This document shows, in pieces, positions 17,278-25,396 of a DNA stretch of 52,310 bases. How positions within the stretch are numbered: the stretch's first letter is position 1; the number at the start of each line of letters is the position of its first letter. The notes under the pieces are model-generated. The model saw only the letters and a list, made by a program, of their open reading frames with translations. It had not been told where the DNA came from and made no database searches. Both the position numbers and the translations under genes were made by a program. This DNA comes from Mangrovihabitans endophyticus (lineage in GTDB: Bacteria > Actinomycetota > Actinomycetes > Mycobacteriales > Micromonosporaceae), in NCBI RefSeq assembly GCF_014646155.1, contig NZ_BMMX01000038.1:1-52310 (forward strand), read 5' to 3'.

Positions 17278-19142
17278 ACCCGGCCGCGCCCGCCCGCGAC
17301 CTGACCGCAGCCCTGGACGCCGTGGTCGGCGACGCGGTCGCCCACGTGCGCCTGTCCGACCCCGACGCCGGAGCCGAACTGGCCGAGCTGCGCCGCCGCC
17401 GCGTCACCCGCGCCGCCGTGGTGCTCGTCGGGGAAACCAAACGCGGCAAGAGCAGCCTGCTCAACGCCCTGCTCGGGGTGCCCGGCCTGTCCCCCGTGGA
17501 CGCCGCCGTGTCCACCTCCGCCTACCTGCACTTCTCCCCCGGACCCGCCTTTGGCGCCCGCGCCTGGCCACCCGGCGCCGCCGAACCGGTGGACGTCACC
17601 GACCTGACCGACTGGGCGGGCGGCGGCCGCCGCGCCCGGCGCATCGAGGTGACCCACCCCGCGCCGCTGCTGCAATACGCCACCCTGGTGGACACCCCCG
17701 GCGTCGGCGGACTCGACCCCGCGCACACCGCCGTCGCGCTGGACGCCGCCGGGCGGGCCACCGCCCTGCTGTTCGTCGCCGACGCGTCCGCGCCGCTGTC
17801 CCAGCCCGAACTCGACTTCCTGCGCCAGGCCAGCGAACACGTCAACGCCGTGGTGTTCGCCCTCACCAAGGTCGACGCGTTCCCCGGCTGGCGGCGCATC
17901 GCCACGGACAACCAGGCGCTGCTGCGCGCCCACGCGCCCCGCTTCGCCGGCGCGCCCTGGTTCCCCGTCTCCGCCCGCCTCGCCGAACTCGCCCTCACCG
18001 GCGGGGACGGCGCCGCCGACCTCGCCGCCGAATCCCGCATCGCCGGCCTGCAACACGCCCTGGTCGACCTCGCCGGGCGCGGCCACCAACTGCAACTGGC
18101 CAACGTGCTGCGCTCAGCCCGCGGGGAACTGGCACGCCTGGAAGCCGCCGCCACCGCCCGCATCCACGCCGCCGAAGCCGACCCGGAGGCCACCGCCCAC
18201 GCCCGGCAGGAACGCGCCGCGCTGGCCGCCCGCAAACGCACCGAGTCACGGCACTGGACGCTGCTGCTGTCCAGCCAGACCCAGCGCGCCCGCATCGAGG
18301 TCGTCGGCGCGCTACGCACCCGCATCGCCGCCGTGCAACACGACCTGTCCGCGCGCGTCGACACCGCCGGCCGCGACACCCTGGCCGGCCTGCCCGACAC
18401 GGTCGACACCGAACTGCAGGCCGTGGCCGCCGACCTCACCGCTCACCTGCAGAACACCTTCCGGGAAACCACCGAACGGGTGCTCGCCGAAGTGTTCAAC
18501 GACGCCGAACTCGCGGCCACCCTGGGACGGCTCAACGCCACCCTGCGCCACGAACTGGCCGCCGCGCCGCCCCGAGACGGCGCCGGCGACAACATGCTCA
18601 TCGCGCTGTCCGCCGGCGGCATCGCCTTCATGGCCGGGCGCAGCGCGATGCTGGGCGCCTCCGCGCTGTCCGCCGGCGGGCTGGCCCTGGGCGGCCTGCT
18701 GGTGCCCGCCGCCGGCATCGGCATCGGCCTGGCCGCCGGCGGGTACGTCCTCTACCGGCGCCGGGTGCAAACCGACCGGCAACAGGCCCGGCTGTGGCTG
18801 CGCGACGTGCTGGCCGAAGCCCGCGCGTCGCTGTCCGACGAAATCTCCTACCGGTTCACCGACCTGCAGTACGCCCTGTCGGTCGCCGTCGACGACGCGG
18901 TGGAACGCCGGCTGCGCGACCTGGACGCGCACATCGCCGACATCGACGCCGCCGCCGCCGAAGACGCCGCGGGACGCGCCCGCCGACGTGCCGCCGCCCA
19001 GCACGACCGCGACCGGGTGCGGCACCTGCTGCGCCAGGCCGACGACGTGCTGACCCGCGCGCAGGCGCTGACACCCACGCCGACCGACCCGGCCGGCGCC
19101 GCACCGGACCCCGTCGACCTGGACACCGGAGACTTGGCATGA
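17274..19142 (+). CDS. dynamin-like GTPase with membrane segment, second of the pair
   Basis: The 622-aa protein has G1 GETKRGKSS, G3 LVDTPG, G4 LTKVD, a helical stalk rich in Ala/Arg/Glu, and near residues 440-485 a long Gly/Ala/Leu stretch (IALSAGGIAFMAG, GGLALGGLLVPAAG, LAAGGYVLY) that should enter the membrane as the paddle does in bacterial dynamins. It would form hetero-oligomers with the preceding GTPase: one membrane-inserting, one not. Both ends overlap neighbours by 4 nt (GTGA in, ATGA out), so three proteins are made in fixed proportion. A role in septation or membrane repair is inferred from the family. Confidence 0.87.
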   Translation: MNPAAPARDLTAALDAVVGDAVAHVRLSDPDAGAELAELRRRRVTRAAVVLVGETKRGKSSLLNALLGVPGLSPVDAAVSTSAYLHFSPGPAFGARAWPPGAAEPVDVTDLTDWAGGGRRARRIEVTHPAPLLQYATLVDTPGVGGLDPAHTAVALDAAGRATALLFVADASAPLSQPELDFLRQASEHVNAVVFALTKVDAFPGWRRIATDNQALLRAHAPRFAGAPWFPVSARLAELALTGGDGAADLAAESRIAGLQHALVDLAGRGHQLQLANVLRSARGELARLEAAATARIHAAEADPEATAHARQERAALAARKRTESRHWTLLLSSQTQRARIEVVGALRTRIAAVQHDLSARVDTAGRDTLAGLPDTVDTELQAVAADLTAHLQNTFRETTERVLAEVFNDAELAATLGRLNATLRHELAAAPPRDGAGDNMLIALSAGGIAFMAGRSAMLGASALSAGGLALGGLLVPAAGIGIGLAAGGYVLYRRRVQTDRQQARLWLRDVLAEARASLSDEISYRFTDLQYALSVAVDDAVERRLRDLDAHIADIDAAAAEDAAGRARRRAAAQHDRDRVRHLLRQADDVLTRAQALTPTPTDPAGAAPDPVDLDTGDLA

Positions 19143-19792
19143 GCGATCACGGCTGGGACCACCTGGACGGCCCGGACGACCAGCAAGCCCACGAGGCCCA
19201 CCACCACGACCTGCCCGATCACGGTCTGCCCGACCATGACCTGCACGGCCACGGCGACGACCCGTACGGCGAACACGCCGGCGACGCGTACCCGGACGAC
19301 CTCACCCACCACGACCCGATCCCCGACCCGGACCACGCCGACGACCAGGTCGCCGGCCACCACGACACCGGGGCCGACACGCCGTACCAGCACCACCCCG
19401 ACCCGGACCCCGGCCTGCCGGACCCGGAACCACCCGCGACCGGCCCGCACGGACTCGACGGCCCGGTCGGCGCCGACCCCGACGCCCTCGACGCACACCA
19501 CCCAGCCGGTGACGACCCCGAGTTCCCGCCGCACCTGGACGTCGGCCCGCTGCCCGAACCCGTCGACGGGCACCCCTGGACCGACGCCGCCGTGCTGGGC
19601 GCCACCCCGCCGGACACCGACACGCCCGGCGCCGACCTACCCGCCGTCGGCGACCACCCGGTCGGCTGGCGTGAACTCGCCGACTACGCCGGCATCCACC
19701 CACCCACCGGCGACGACCCGTGGGCCGCCCTCGCCGACAGCGACGACCCCGCCGTCAGCGCCCTCGCCCGATGGTGGTCCGGCCAGCCCTGA
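19139..19792 (+). CDS. Asp/His-rich acidic protein of the dynamin operon
   Basis: The 217-aa protein contains 43 Asp and 25 His by my count, only two Arg, and no Lys or Cys. The first 170 residues are low-complexity runs such as HHHDLPDHG and DPDHADD, expected to be disordered and able to bind divalent metal. A more ordinary C terminus (GWRELADYAGIHPP, then DDPAVSALARWWSGQP) looks like a short folded or docking motif. Its ATG overlaps the stop of the membrane dynamin gene (ATGA), so it is a third member of that operon. No known family was recognised; binding to the GTPases, or metal buffering, is a guess. Confidence 0.8.
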   Translation: MSDHGWDHLDGPDDQQAHEAHHHDLPDHGLPDHDLHGHGDDPYGEHAGDAYPDDLTHHDPIPDPDHADDQVAGHHDTGADTPYQHHPDPDPGLPDPEPPATGPHGLDGPVGADPDALDAHHPAGDDPEFPPHLDVGPLPEPVDGHPWTDAAVLGATPPDTDTPGADLPAVGDHPVGWRELADYAGIHPPTGDDPWAALADSDDPAVSALARWWSGQP

Positions 19793-19859
19793 CCCACACC
19801 CGGCGGTGGTGATGGCATCATGAGCGCGCCACCCGACGCACCCGCTGGAGCCCGCCGCC

Positions 19860-21236
19860 ATGGCCCCCACCGACACCACACCCGCCCCCACCCGGCTGCG
19901 CCGCGAACGCACCGGCTGGTACTTCTACGACTGGGCCAACTCCGCGTTCGCCACCACCGTCATCACCGTCTTCCTCGGCCCGTTCCTCACCAGCATCACC
20001 AAACAAGCCGCCGGGTGCGCCGTGGACGCCGACGACTGCACCGCCCGCGTCCACCCGCTGGGCATCGCCGTCGCCGCCGGGTCCTACTTCCCCTACCTGG
20101 TGTCCCTGTCGGTGCTGCTCACCGTCGTCATCCTGCCCGTCATGGGCGCCCTGGCCGACCGGGCACCCCGCAAGAAACCGCTGCTCGCCGGCACCGCCTT
20201 CATCGCCTCCGCGGCCACCATCGCGATGGCCTTCGTCACCGGCGACCGCTACCTGCTCGGCGGGGCACTGTTCCTCATCGCCAACATCAGCGGCGGCGCG
20301 TCCATCGTCGTCTACAACTCGTTCCTGCCCCAGCTCGCCGGCCCCGACGAACGCGACGCCGTCTCCAGCCGCGGCTGGGCCATCGGCTACCTCGGCGGTG
20401 GGCTGCTCCTGCTACTCAACCTCGTCGCCGTGCAGACCCTGTCCCGCGACGGCGACCCGCAACGCACCCTCGACCTCGCCCGCTGGTGCATCGTCTCGGC
20501 CGGGGTGTGGTGGGCCGGATTCACCCTCATCCCCCTCGCCTGGCTGCGCGAGCACCCCGGCGCCGACGCCGGCCACCCCGGCGCCAACGTGCTCACCGAC
20601 GGCTTCCGCCAGCTCGGCCGCACCCTGCGCGGCCTGCGCGCCTACCCGCTCACCCTGTACTTCCTGCTGGCCTACCTCATCTACAACGACGGCGTGCAGA
20701 CCATCATCGCCCTGGCCAGCCAGTTCGGCACCGAAGAACTGCACCTGGAACAGTCCACCCTGATCGTCACCATCCTCATCGTGCAATTCCTCGCCTTCGG
20801 CGGCGCCCTGCTGCTCGGCTTCCTCGCCGCCCGCATCGGCGCCCGCAAAACCGTGCTGCTCAGCCTCGCCCTCTGGCTCGGCGTCGTGCTCGCCGCGTTC
20901 TGGCTACCCGCCGGCGCACCCTTGCCGTTCATGCTCCTCGGCGCCGCCATCGGCCTCGTCCTCGGCGGCACCCAAGCGCTCAGCCGCAGCCTGTTCTCCC
21001 AACTCATCCCCACCGGACGAGAAGGCGAGTACTACGGCTTCTACGAGATCAGCGACAAGGGCACTAGCTGGCTCGGCCCGCTCGCCTTCGGACTGGTCTT
21101 CCAGCTCACCAACAGCTACCGCGTCGGCATCGTGTCCCTGGTGGTGTTCTTCATCGTCGGCGCCGTACTGCTCGCCCTCGTCCCGATGCGCCGCGCCATC
21201 ACCGACGCCGGCAACACCCCACCGCGCCTGCTCTGA
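19860..21236 (+). CDS. MFS transporter, UMF1/Atg22-like
   Basis: The 458-aa protein has about 12 membrane segments and the marks of the UMF1 subfamily: TGWYFYDWANSAFATTVITVFLGPF at the start, GALADRAPRKKP after segment 2 (the MFS A-motif), RGWAIGYLGGGLLLL, and a C-terminal GGTQALSRSLFSQLIP followed by EYYGFYEISDKG. Fungal relatives (Atg22) export amino acids from vacuoles; bacterial substrates are unknown. GGAGCC precedes the ATG at 19860. The GntR gene begins 26 nt downstream and probably shares the transcript. Confidence 0.9.
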   Translation: MAPTDTTPAPTRLRRERTGWYFYDWANSAFATTVITVFLGPFLTSITKQAAGCAVDADDCTARVHPLGIAVAAGSYFPYLVSLSVLLTVVILPVMGALADRAPRKKPLLAGTAFIASAATIAMAFVTGDRYLLGGALFLIANISGGASIVVYNSFLPQLAGPDERDAVSSRGWAIGYLGGGLLLLLNLVAVQTLSRDGDPQRTLDLARWCIVSAGVWWAGFTLIPLAWLREHPGADAGHPGANVLTDGFRQLGRTLRGLRAYPLTLYFLLAYLIYNDGVQTIIALASQFGTEELHLEQSTLIVTILIVQFLAFGGALLLGFLAARIGARKTVLLSLALWLGVVLAAFWLPAGAPLPFMLLGAAIGLVLGGTQALSRSLFSQLIPTGREGEYYGFYEISDKGTSWLGPLAFGLVFQLTNSYRVGIVSLVVFFIVGAVLLALVPMRRAITDAGNTPPRLL

Positions 21237-21262
21237 CCCACCCGCCGTGCGAAGGAACCACC

Positions 21263-21622
21263 GTGCCCGACATCCACATCGACCACGACTCACCCGTGCC
21301 ACCCTACGAACAGGTCCGGCTGCGCATCGCCGAACTGGCCGCCACCGGCCACCTCGCCGCCGGGGCGAAACTGCCACCCGTACGCCGCCTGGCCACCGAC
21401 CTCGGCCTGGCCGCGAACACCGTCGCCCGCGCCTACCGCGAACTCGAACACGCCGGCCTGGTGGAAACCCGCGGCCGGCTCGGCACGGTGATCACCGCCC
21501 GCGCCGCGGGCACCTCCGAACAAGCCCGGCAAGCCGCACAGACGTACGCCGACACCACCCGCCGCCTCGGCATCCCCACCGACCAGGCACTCGACCTGAT
21601 CCGCGCGGCCCTGCAGAACTGA
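21263..21622 (+). CDS. GntR-family regulator, YtrA subfamily
   Basis: The 119-aa protein is a winged helix (VPPYEQVRLRIAELAATGHLAAGAKLPPVRRLATDLGLAANTVARAYRELEHAGLVETRGRLGT) with only a short helical tail instead of a ligand-binding domain, which is the YtrA form. YtrA-type regulators usually repress neighbouring transport genes and respond to envelope-active compounds. GAAGGA precedes the GTG at 21263. The UMF1 transporter gene just upstream is the obvious candidate target, although in most YtrA systems the target is an ABC transporter. Confidence 0.9.
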   Translation: MPDIHIDHDSPVPPYEQVRLRIAELAATGHLAAGAKLPPVRRLATDLGLAANTVARAYRELEHAGLVETRGRLGTVITARAAGTSEQARQAAQTYADTTRRLGIPTDQALDLIRAALQN

Positions 21623-21629
21623 GCGGCCG

Positions 21630-22466
21630 TCACTGGGCCCCGATCGCCCCCGTCGCCAGCAACACCATCAGCACCGCACCCACCACCAGCCGGTACACAA
21701 TGAACAAACTGTACGAATGCCGCGCCACATACCGCAGCAGCCACGTCACCGACCCGTACGCCACCACGAAACTCACCGCCGTGGCCACGATCGTGTTGAG
21801 CCAGCCCACCCCACCCGAGATGTTGTCGTACTCCTCGGCCGTCTGCAGGACCGTGGCCCCCAGCAACGCCGGAATCGACAGGAAGAACGACAACTTCGTC
21901 ACCGTCACCCGATCAAGGTCCCGCAACAAGCCCGCCGACATCGTCGCCCCCGACCGGGACACCCCCGGAATCAGCGCCAGGCACTGCACCACCCCGATCA
22001 CCAGGGTGTCCTTCCAGGTCACATCCTCCTCGTGGCGCACCTGCGTCGCCGCGTGATCCGCGAACGCCATCGCCCCGCTCCACACGATCAACGCCCCGGC
22101 CACGAACCACAGACTGCGCAACGTCGTCTCGATCGAATCCTTGAACAGCAGACCGATGATCGCGATCGGCACCGACCCCAGAATCACCGCCCACCCGAAC
22201 CGGTAATCCAGCGAACCGCGATGCTCGGAGCCGAACAGCCCCCGCACCCACGCCGGCACGATCCGCACGATGTCCTTCCACAGGAACAGGATCGTCGCCA
22301 GCACCGCCCCCGACTGGATGATCACCGTGAACGCGGTGATGTCCGGATCATCGATCCGATACCCCAGCAGCTTCTCCAGAATCGTCAGATGACCGGTCGA
22401 GGAGACGGGGAGGAACTCGGTGACCCCCTCGACCGCACCGAGCAACACTGCTTCGAAAATGTTCAC
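21630..22466 (-). CDS. uppP: undecaprenyl-diphosphatase
   Basis: The 278-aa membrane protein is a BacA/UppP family member: EAVLLGAVEGVTEFLPVSSTGHL (residues 5-27, with the catalytic Glu-rich motif and the Ser/His of the active site) and the second conserved block LIPGVSRSGATMSAGLLRDLDR with the phosphate-binding Arg. It removes one phosphate from undecaprenyl diphosphate, recycling the lipid carrier for peptidoglycan and other wall polymers. Eight or so membrane segments span its full usual length. Translation starts at a GTG (22466). It is convergent with the GntR gene. Confidence 0.95.
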   Translation of the reverse strand: MNIFEAVLLGAVEGVTEFLPVSSTGHLTILEKLLGYRIDDPDITAFTVIIQSGAVLATILFLWKDIVRIVPAWVRGLFGSEHRGSLDYRFGWAVILGSVPIAIIGLLFKDSIETTLRSLWFVAGALIVWSGAMAFADHAATQVRHEEDVTWKDTLVIGVVQCLALIPGVSRSGATMSAGLLRDLDRVTVTKLSFFLSIPALLGATVLQTAEEYDNISGGVGWLNTIVATAVSFVVAYGSVTWLLRYVARHSYSLFIVYRLVVGAVLMVLLATGAIGAQ

Positions 22467-22528
22467 GTTTCCGGGACCCGTTCCATGATCGACCTGCCGT
22501 GGACCGCGGTCGAGAATAGGCCGTTGTG

Positions 22529-23491
22529 TCAGGCTTGCCCGCGCCGGGCCCGGGCCGACGCCAGCACGTACGCCGGATCACGATCCAAGTTGTGCCGGTC
22601 CCGGTCATAACGCCGCGTCGTCCGCGGATCCGCATGCCCCATCGCGTCCTGCACATCCTCCAACGGCACACCCTCGGACCGCGCCGCCGTCGCGAACGCG
22701 TGCCGCAGCGAATGCGGCGACAACCGCTCCCACCCGGCCACACCCGCCTGCCGCGCCAACCGCCGCACCAGCCGGAACACCGCATGCCGGTCCACCCGCG
22801 CCCCCGACGACGTCACGAACAGCGGCCCCGGCGCCACCCCCCGCACCGCCAGATACGCATCCAGCGCCGCCCCGGCCTCCCCGGTCAGCGCCCGCCGCCG
22901 CGCACGACCACCCTTACCGGTGAAACGCACCGTCCGATGACCCCGCTCCCAGCCCACATCGGCCACGTCCAGGCCCACCACCTCACCGACCCGCAACCCC
23001 AGGTCGGCCAGCAACGCCACCATCGCCCGATGCCGCACCGCCGTCGGCCCCTGCTCGGCCGCGGCCACCGCGAGCACCCCGTCCACCTCCTGCGGCGACA
23101 ACCCCACCGTCGCCGAATGATCCCGCGACACATACGGCCGGTCCGCGCCACTCACCGGATTCGCCGGCACGGCCTGCAACTTCGTCAGAAAGTCGTACCA
23201 ACTGGACAGTCCCGACAACTTACGGGCGACCGTGGCGGCCGACAACGCACGCCCCGTCCGGGCATCGGTCGCCGACTCCAACTCCCGCGCGTACGCGTTC
23301 ACGTCCAGAAACGACGCCCGCAACGGATCCACCCCGGCGCGCGCACACCACGCCAGCCACGCGCGCACATCCCGCCGGTACGCGTCACGGGTGTGCTCCG
23401 ACAACCGGCGATTGGCGAGCCACGCGTCGGTGACCTGCTCCGCGCTGCCGCCGACCGCCAACTCCCCGCCCTGACGCGGCACGATCACCAT
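22529..23491 (-). CDS. tyrosine recombinase (XerC/XerD-like), second copy
   Basis: The 320-aa protein shows a core-binding domain (SEHTRDAYRRDVRAWLAWC to SGLSSWYDFL) and a complete catalytic set: Arg in LGLRVGEVVGL, Lys in TGKGGRARR, His-x-x-Arg in SPHSLRHAFAT, His in AMGHADP and Tyr in TTRRYDRDRHN. The tail DRDPAYVLASARARRG is typical of a free-standing actinobacterial recombinase family. It is about 12 kb from the dif candidate and unrelated in detail to the recombinase at 8864. ATG 23491 is preferred; an in-frame GTG at 23509 would add six residues. It may work with the first recombinase at dif or belong to an old element. Confidence 0.9.
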   Translation of the reverse strand: MVIVPRQGGELAVGGSAEQVTDAWLANRRLSEHTRDAYRRDVRAWLAWCARAGVDPLRASFLDVNAYARELESATDARTGRALSAATVARKLSGLSSWYDFLTKLQAVPANPVSGADRPYVSRDHSATVGLSPQEVDGVLAVAAAEQGPTAVRHRAMVALLADLGLRVGEVVGLDVADVGWERGHRTVRFTGKGGRARRRALTGEAGAALDAYLAVRGVAPGPLFVTSSGARVDRHAVFRLVRRLARQAGVAGWERLSPHSLRHAFATAARSEGVPLEDVQDAMGHADPRTTRRYDRDRHNLDRDPAYVLASARARRGQA

Positions 23492-23700
23492 GACCCCATG
23501 CTCGCGCACGAACCGCGGCCGACACGCACACCGACACGCCGAAAAGCCCCGCCACCGGAGCCATCGTGGCGCAACCCGTCCGTGCCGGGGCGCTCCGTGG
23601 GCTCAACCGAATCTCACTGGGTCAAAAGGTGGGTTGTCGTTGATTCCTTTGTGTTTTTGGTAGGCGTGGCGTGAGTGCGAGGCCGGGCACATCCTGTAAG

Positions 23701-23713
23701 GCATCCTAGGATG
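23701..23713 (+). promoter_or_regulatory. GCATCCTAGGATG element / -10 box of siderophore operon
   Basis: The palindromic core CATCCTAGGATG contains TAGGAT, a good TANNNT -10 box that ends 6 nt before the in-frame GTG at 23719. The same GCATCCTAGGA string recurs at 36673 and 48331. An extra CATCCT lies 12 bp upstream. An iron-regulator (IdeR/DmdR-type) box was looked for and not recognised. Confidence 0.5.
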
Positions 23714-23718
23714 AAGGA

Positions 23719-25368
23719 GTGCCGAGGGTGTTGCTGGACACCCTCGGTGCGCCTTGCACCGCGTTCCTCGCTTCGACACCCGACAATGGCTGGGTGACCC
23801 TGGTCAGCTACGACGGCATCCGCTTCGAGCTCCGGCAGGCGCGCCCCGGCCTGCTGCAGCCGTTCGACGCCGCCCTGCCCGGTGCGCGCTCCGCCGTGCT
23901 GGCCCGGCTGTTCGGCGCGCTGATCCGCGAACCGCTGCCCGGCCTGCTGCGCCGCAGCACCGACGGCACCACGGTGCGGGTCGCCTTCACCGGCGGGCGC
24001 TCGGTGGTCTTCCCCGCCGACGCCGGGCTGCCCTTCGCGCCCGCCGCGGACGGGCTGCACGCCGTCGCGCACGGGCCGGACACGGCGGACACCGACCCGG
24101 ACGGGCGGTCCGTCGCCGACCCCGCCGAACTCGCCCGCCTGCTGTGGCCCGGCGCCCGGCTGAGCCGGGAACTCGCCGACAGCGTCATCAACACGGCGCT
24201 GGCCCGCGCCGATCGTGCCGGCACTCCGGTCACCCTGCGCGCGGCCACCGGGGATCCGGACGGGCTCGGCCGGCTGGAACAACGCGTCGTCGACGGCCAT
24301 CCGCTGCATCCGTGCTGCCGGACCCGCCTGCCGATGAGCATCGCCGACGTCCTCGCGTACGGGCCCGAGCACCGGCCGGTCGTCCGGCTACGCCGGCTGC
24401 GCGTCCCCGCGGCGCACTGGGCCGGCGACGGACCGCCCGTGCTGTACGCGCATCCGTGGCAGGCGTCGCGGCTGCTGGCCGAATACGGCTGGCTCGCCGA
24501 CGACGGCCCGACCGCTCCGGTGCGGCCGCTCATGTCGCTGCGGACGCTCGCCCCGCTCGACGGCGGCGACCACGTCAAGACGGCGGTGGACGTGCAGATG
24601 ACCTCCGCCGTGCGCACCGTGTCCCCGGCCGCGGTGCACAACGGGCCCCGGCTGTCCGCGCTGCTGCGCCGGCTCACCGCCGACCTGCCGCTGACGGTGC
24701 TGGCCGAAACGTCCGCCGGTGCGGTCACCGTGGGCGGGGTGCCGCAACGCCGGCTGGCCTACCTGCGCCGGCAGGCGCCCCGCCTGGCCGCGGACGAGGT
24801 GGCGGTGCCGCTGGCCGTGCTGGCCGCCGGCCGTGCGGCGGCGGGCGAGCGGGCCGACGAGCCGCTGATCGTGGAGGCCGTGCACGCCAGCGGGGGCGAC
24901 CCGCACCGCTGGTTCGCCGACCTGGCCCGGGTGCTGTGGCCGCCGCTGTGCGCCCTGCTCGAACGGGGGGTCGCGCTGGAGGCGCACGGCCAGAACACCC
25001 TTGTCGTGCTGGTCGGCGGCCGGCCGGTGCGCACGGTGTACCGGGACCTGGGCGGCGTGCGGGTGGATCCGCGGCGGCACGACATCGACCTGCGCGGCGA
25101 CCTGGCCGAGCCGGACCCGGCCGCACGGCGGGCGAAACTGGCCGCCGCGGCGCTGAGCACCGTGGCCACCGAACTGGTCGACGTGCTGTGCCGGTGGCTG
25201 GACGCCGACCCGGACCGGTTGTGGCGCACCGTGGCCGGCGTGGTCGGCGACCCGGCGCTGCGCAACGAACCACTGCCGATCAAGGCGATGACCGCGATGC
25301 GGCTGGCCCCCGACCCGCTGCGCGACATCTGGACCCACATCGCCAACCCGATGGCGGCGTGCTCGTGA
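23719..25368 (+). CDS. IucA/IucC-family siderophore synthetase 1
   Basis: The 549-aa protein is an NRPS-independent siderophore (NIS) synthetase: it would adenylate a carboxylate such as citrate and join it to an amine or alcohol. Visible marks are GHPLHPCCRTRL (the nucleotide-binding GHPxHP block), HVKTAVDVQMTSAVRTVSP (the K-x-S/D...T-S..R block), EAHGQNTLVVL and YRDLGGVRV (the C-terminal thumb/palm). Start choice: GTG 23719 fits a leaderless mRNA from the -10 box at 23707, whereas GTG 23728 has AAGGAG 8 nt upstream; both are in frame. It begins the three-gene operon. Confidence 0.92.
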   Translation: MPRVLLDTLGAPCTAFLASTPDNGWVTLVSYDGIRFELRQARPGLLQPFDAALPGARSAVLARLFGALIREPLPGLLRRSTDGTTVRVAFTGGRSVVFPADAGLPFAPAADGLHAVAHGPDTADTDPDGRSVADPAELARLLWPGARLSRELADSVINTALARADRAGTPVTLRAATGDPDGLGRLEQRVVDGHPLHPCCRTRLPMSIADVLAYGPEHRPVVRLRRLRVPAAHWAGDGPPVLYAHPWQASRLLAEYGWLADDGPTAPVRPLMSLRTLAPLDGGDHVKTAVDVQMTSAVRTVSPAAVHNGPRLSALLRRLTADLPLTVLAETSAGAVTVGGVPQRRLAYLRRQAPRLAADEVAVPLAVLAAGRAAAGERADEPLIVEAVHASGGDPHRWFADLARVLWPPLCALLERGVALEAHGQNTLVVLVGGRPVRTVYRDLGGVRVDPRRHDIDLRGDLAEPDPAARRAKLAAAALSTVATELVDVLCRWLDADPDRLWRTVAGVVGDPALRNEPLPIKAMTAMRLAPDPLRDIWTHIANPMAACS

Positions 25369-25396
25369 CCGGAACGACCGGCCGGGGAGCGGCGCG

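Noticed and set aside
8864..23491. Integrated element bounded by the two recombinase genes
   Set aside because: The genes in between are housekeeping or regulatory, no transposase, conjugation or phage genes are present and no flanking direct repeats were seen.
23681..23718. Iron box (IdeR/DmdR type) before the siderophore operon
   Set aside because: TAAGGCATCCTAGGATG shares only the first few bases of the TTAGGTTAGGCTAACC-like consensus; the rest does not fit.
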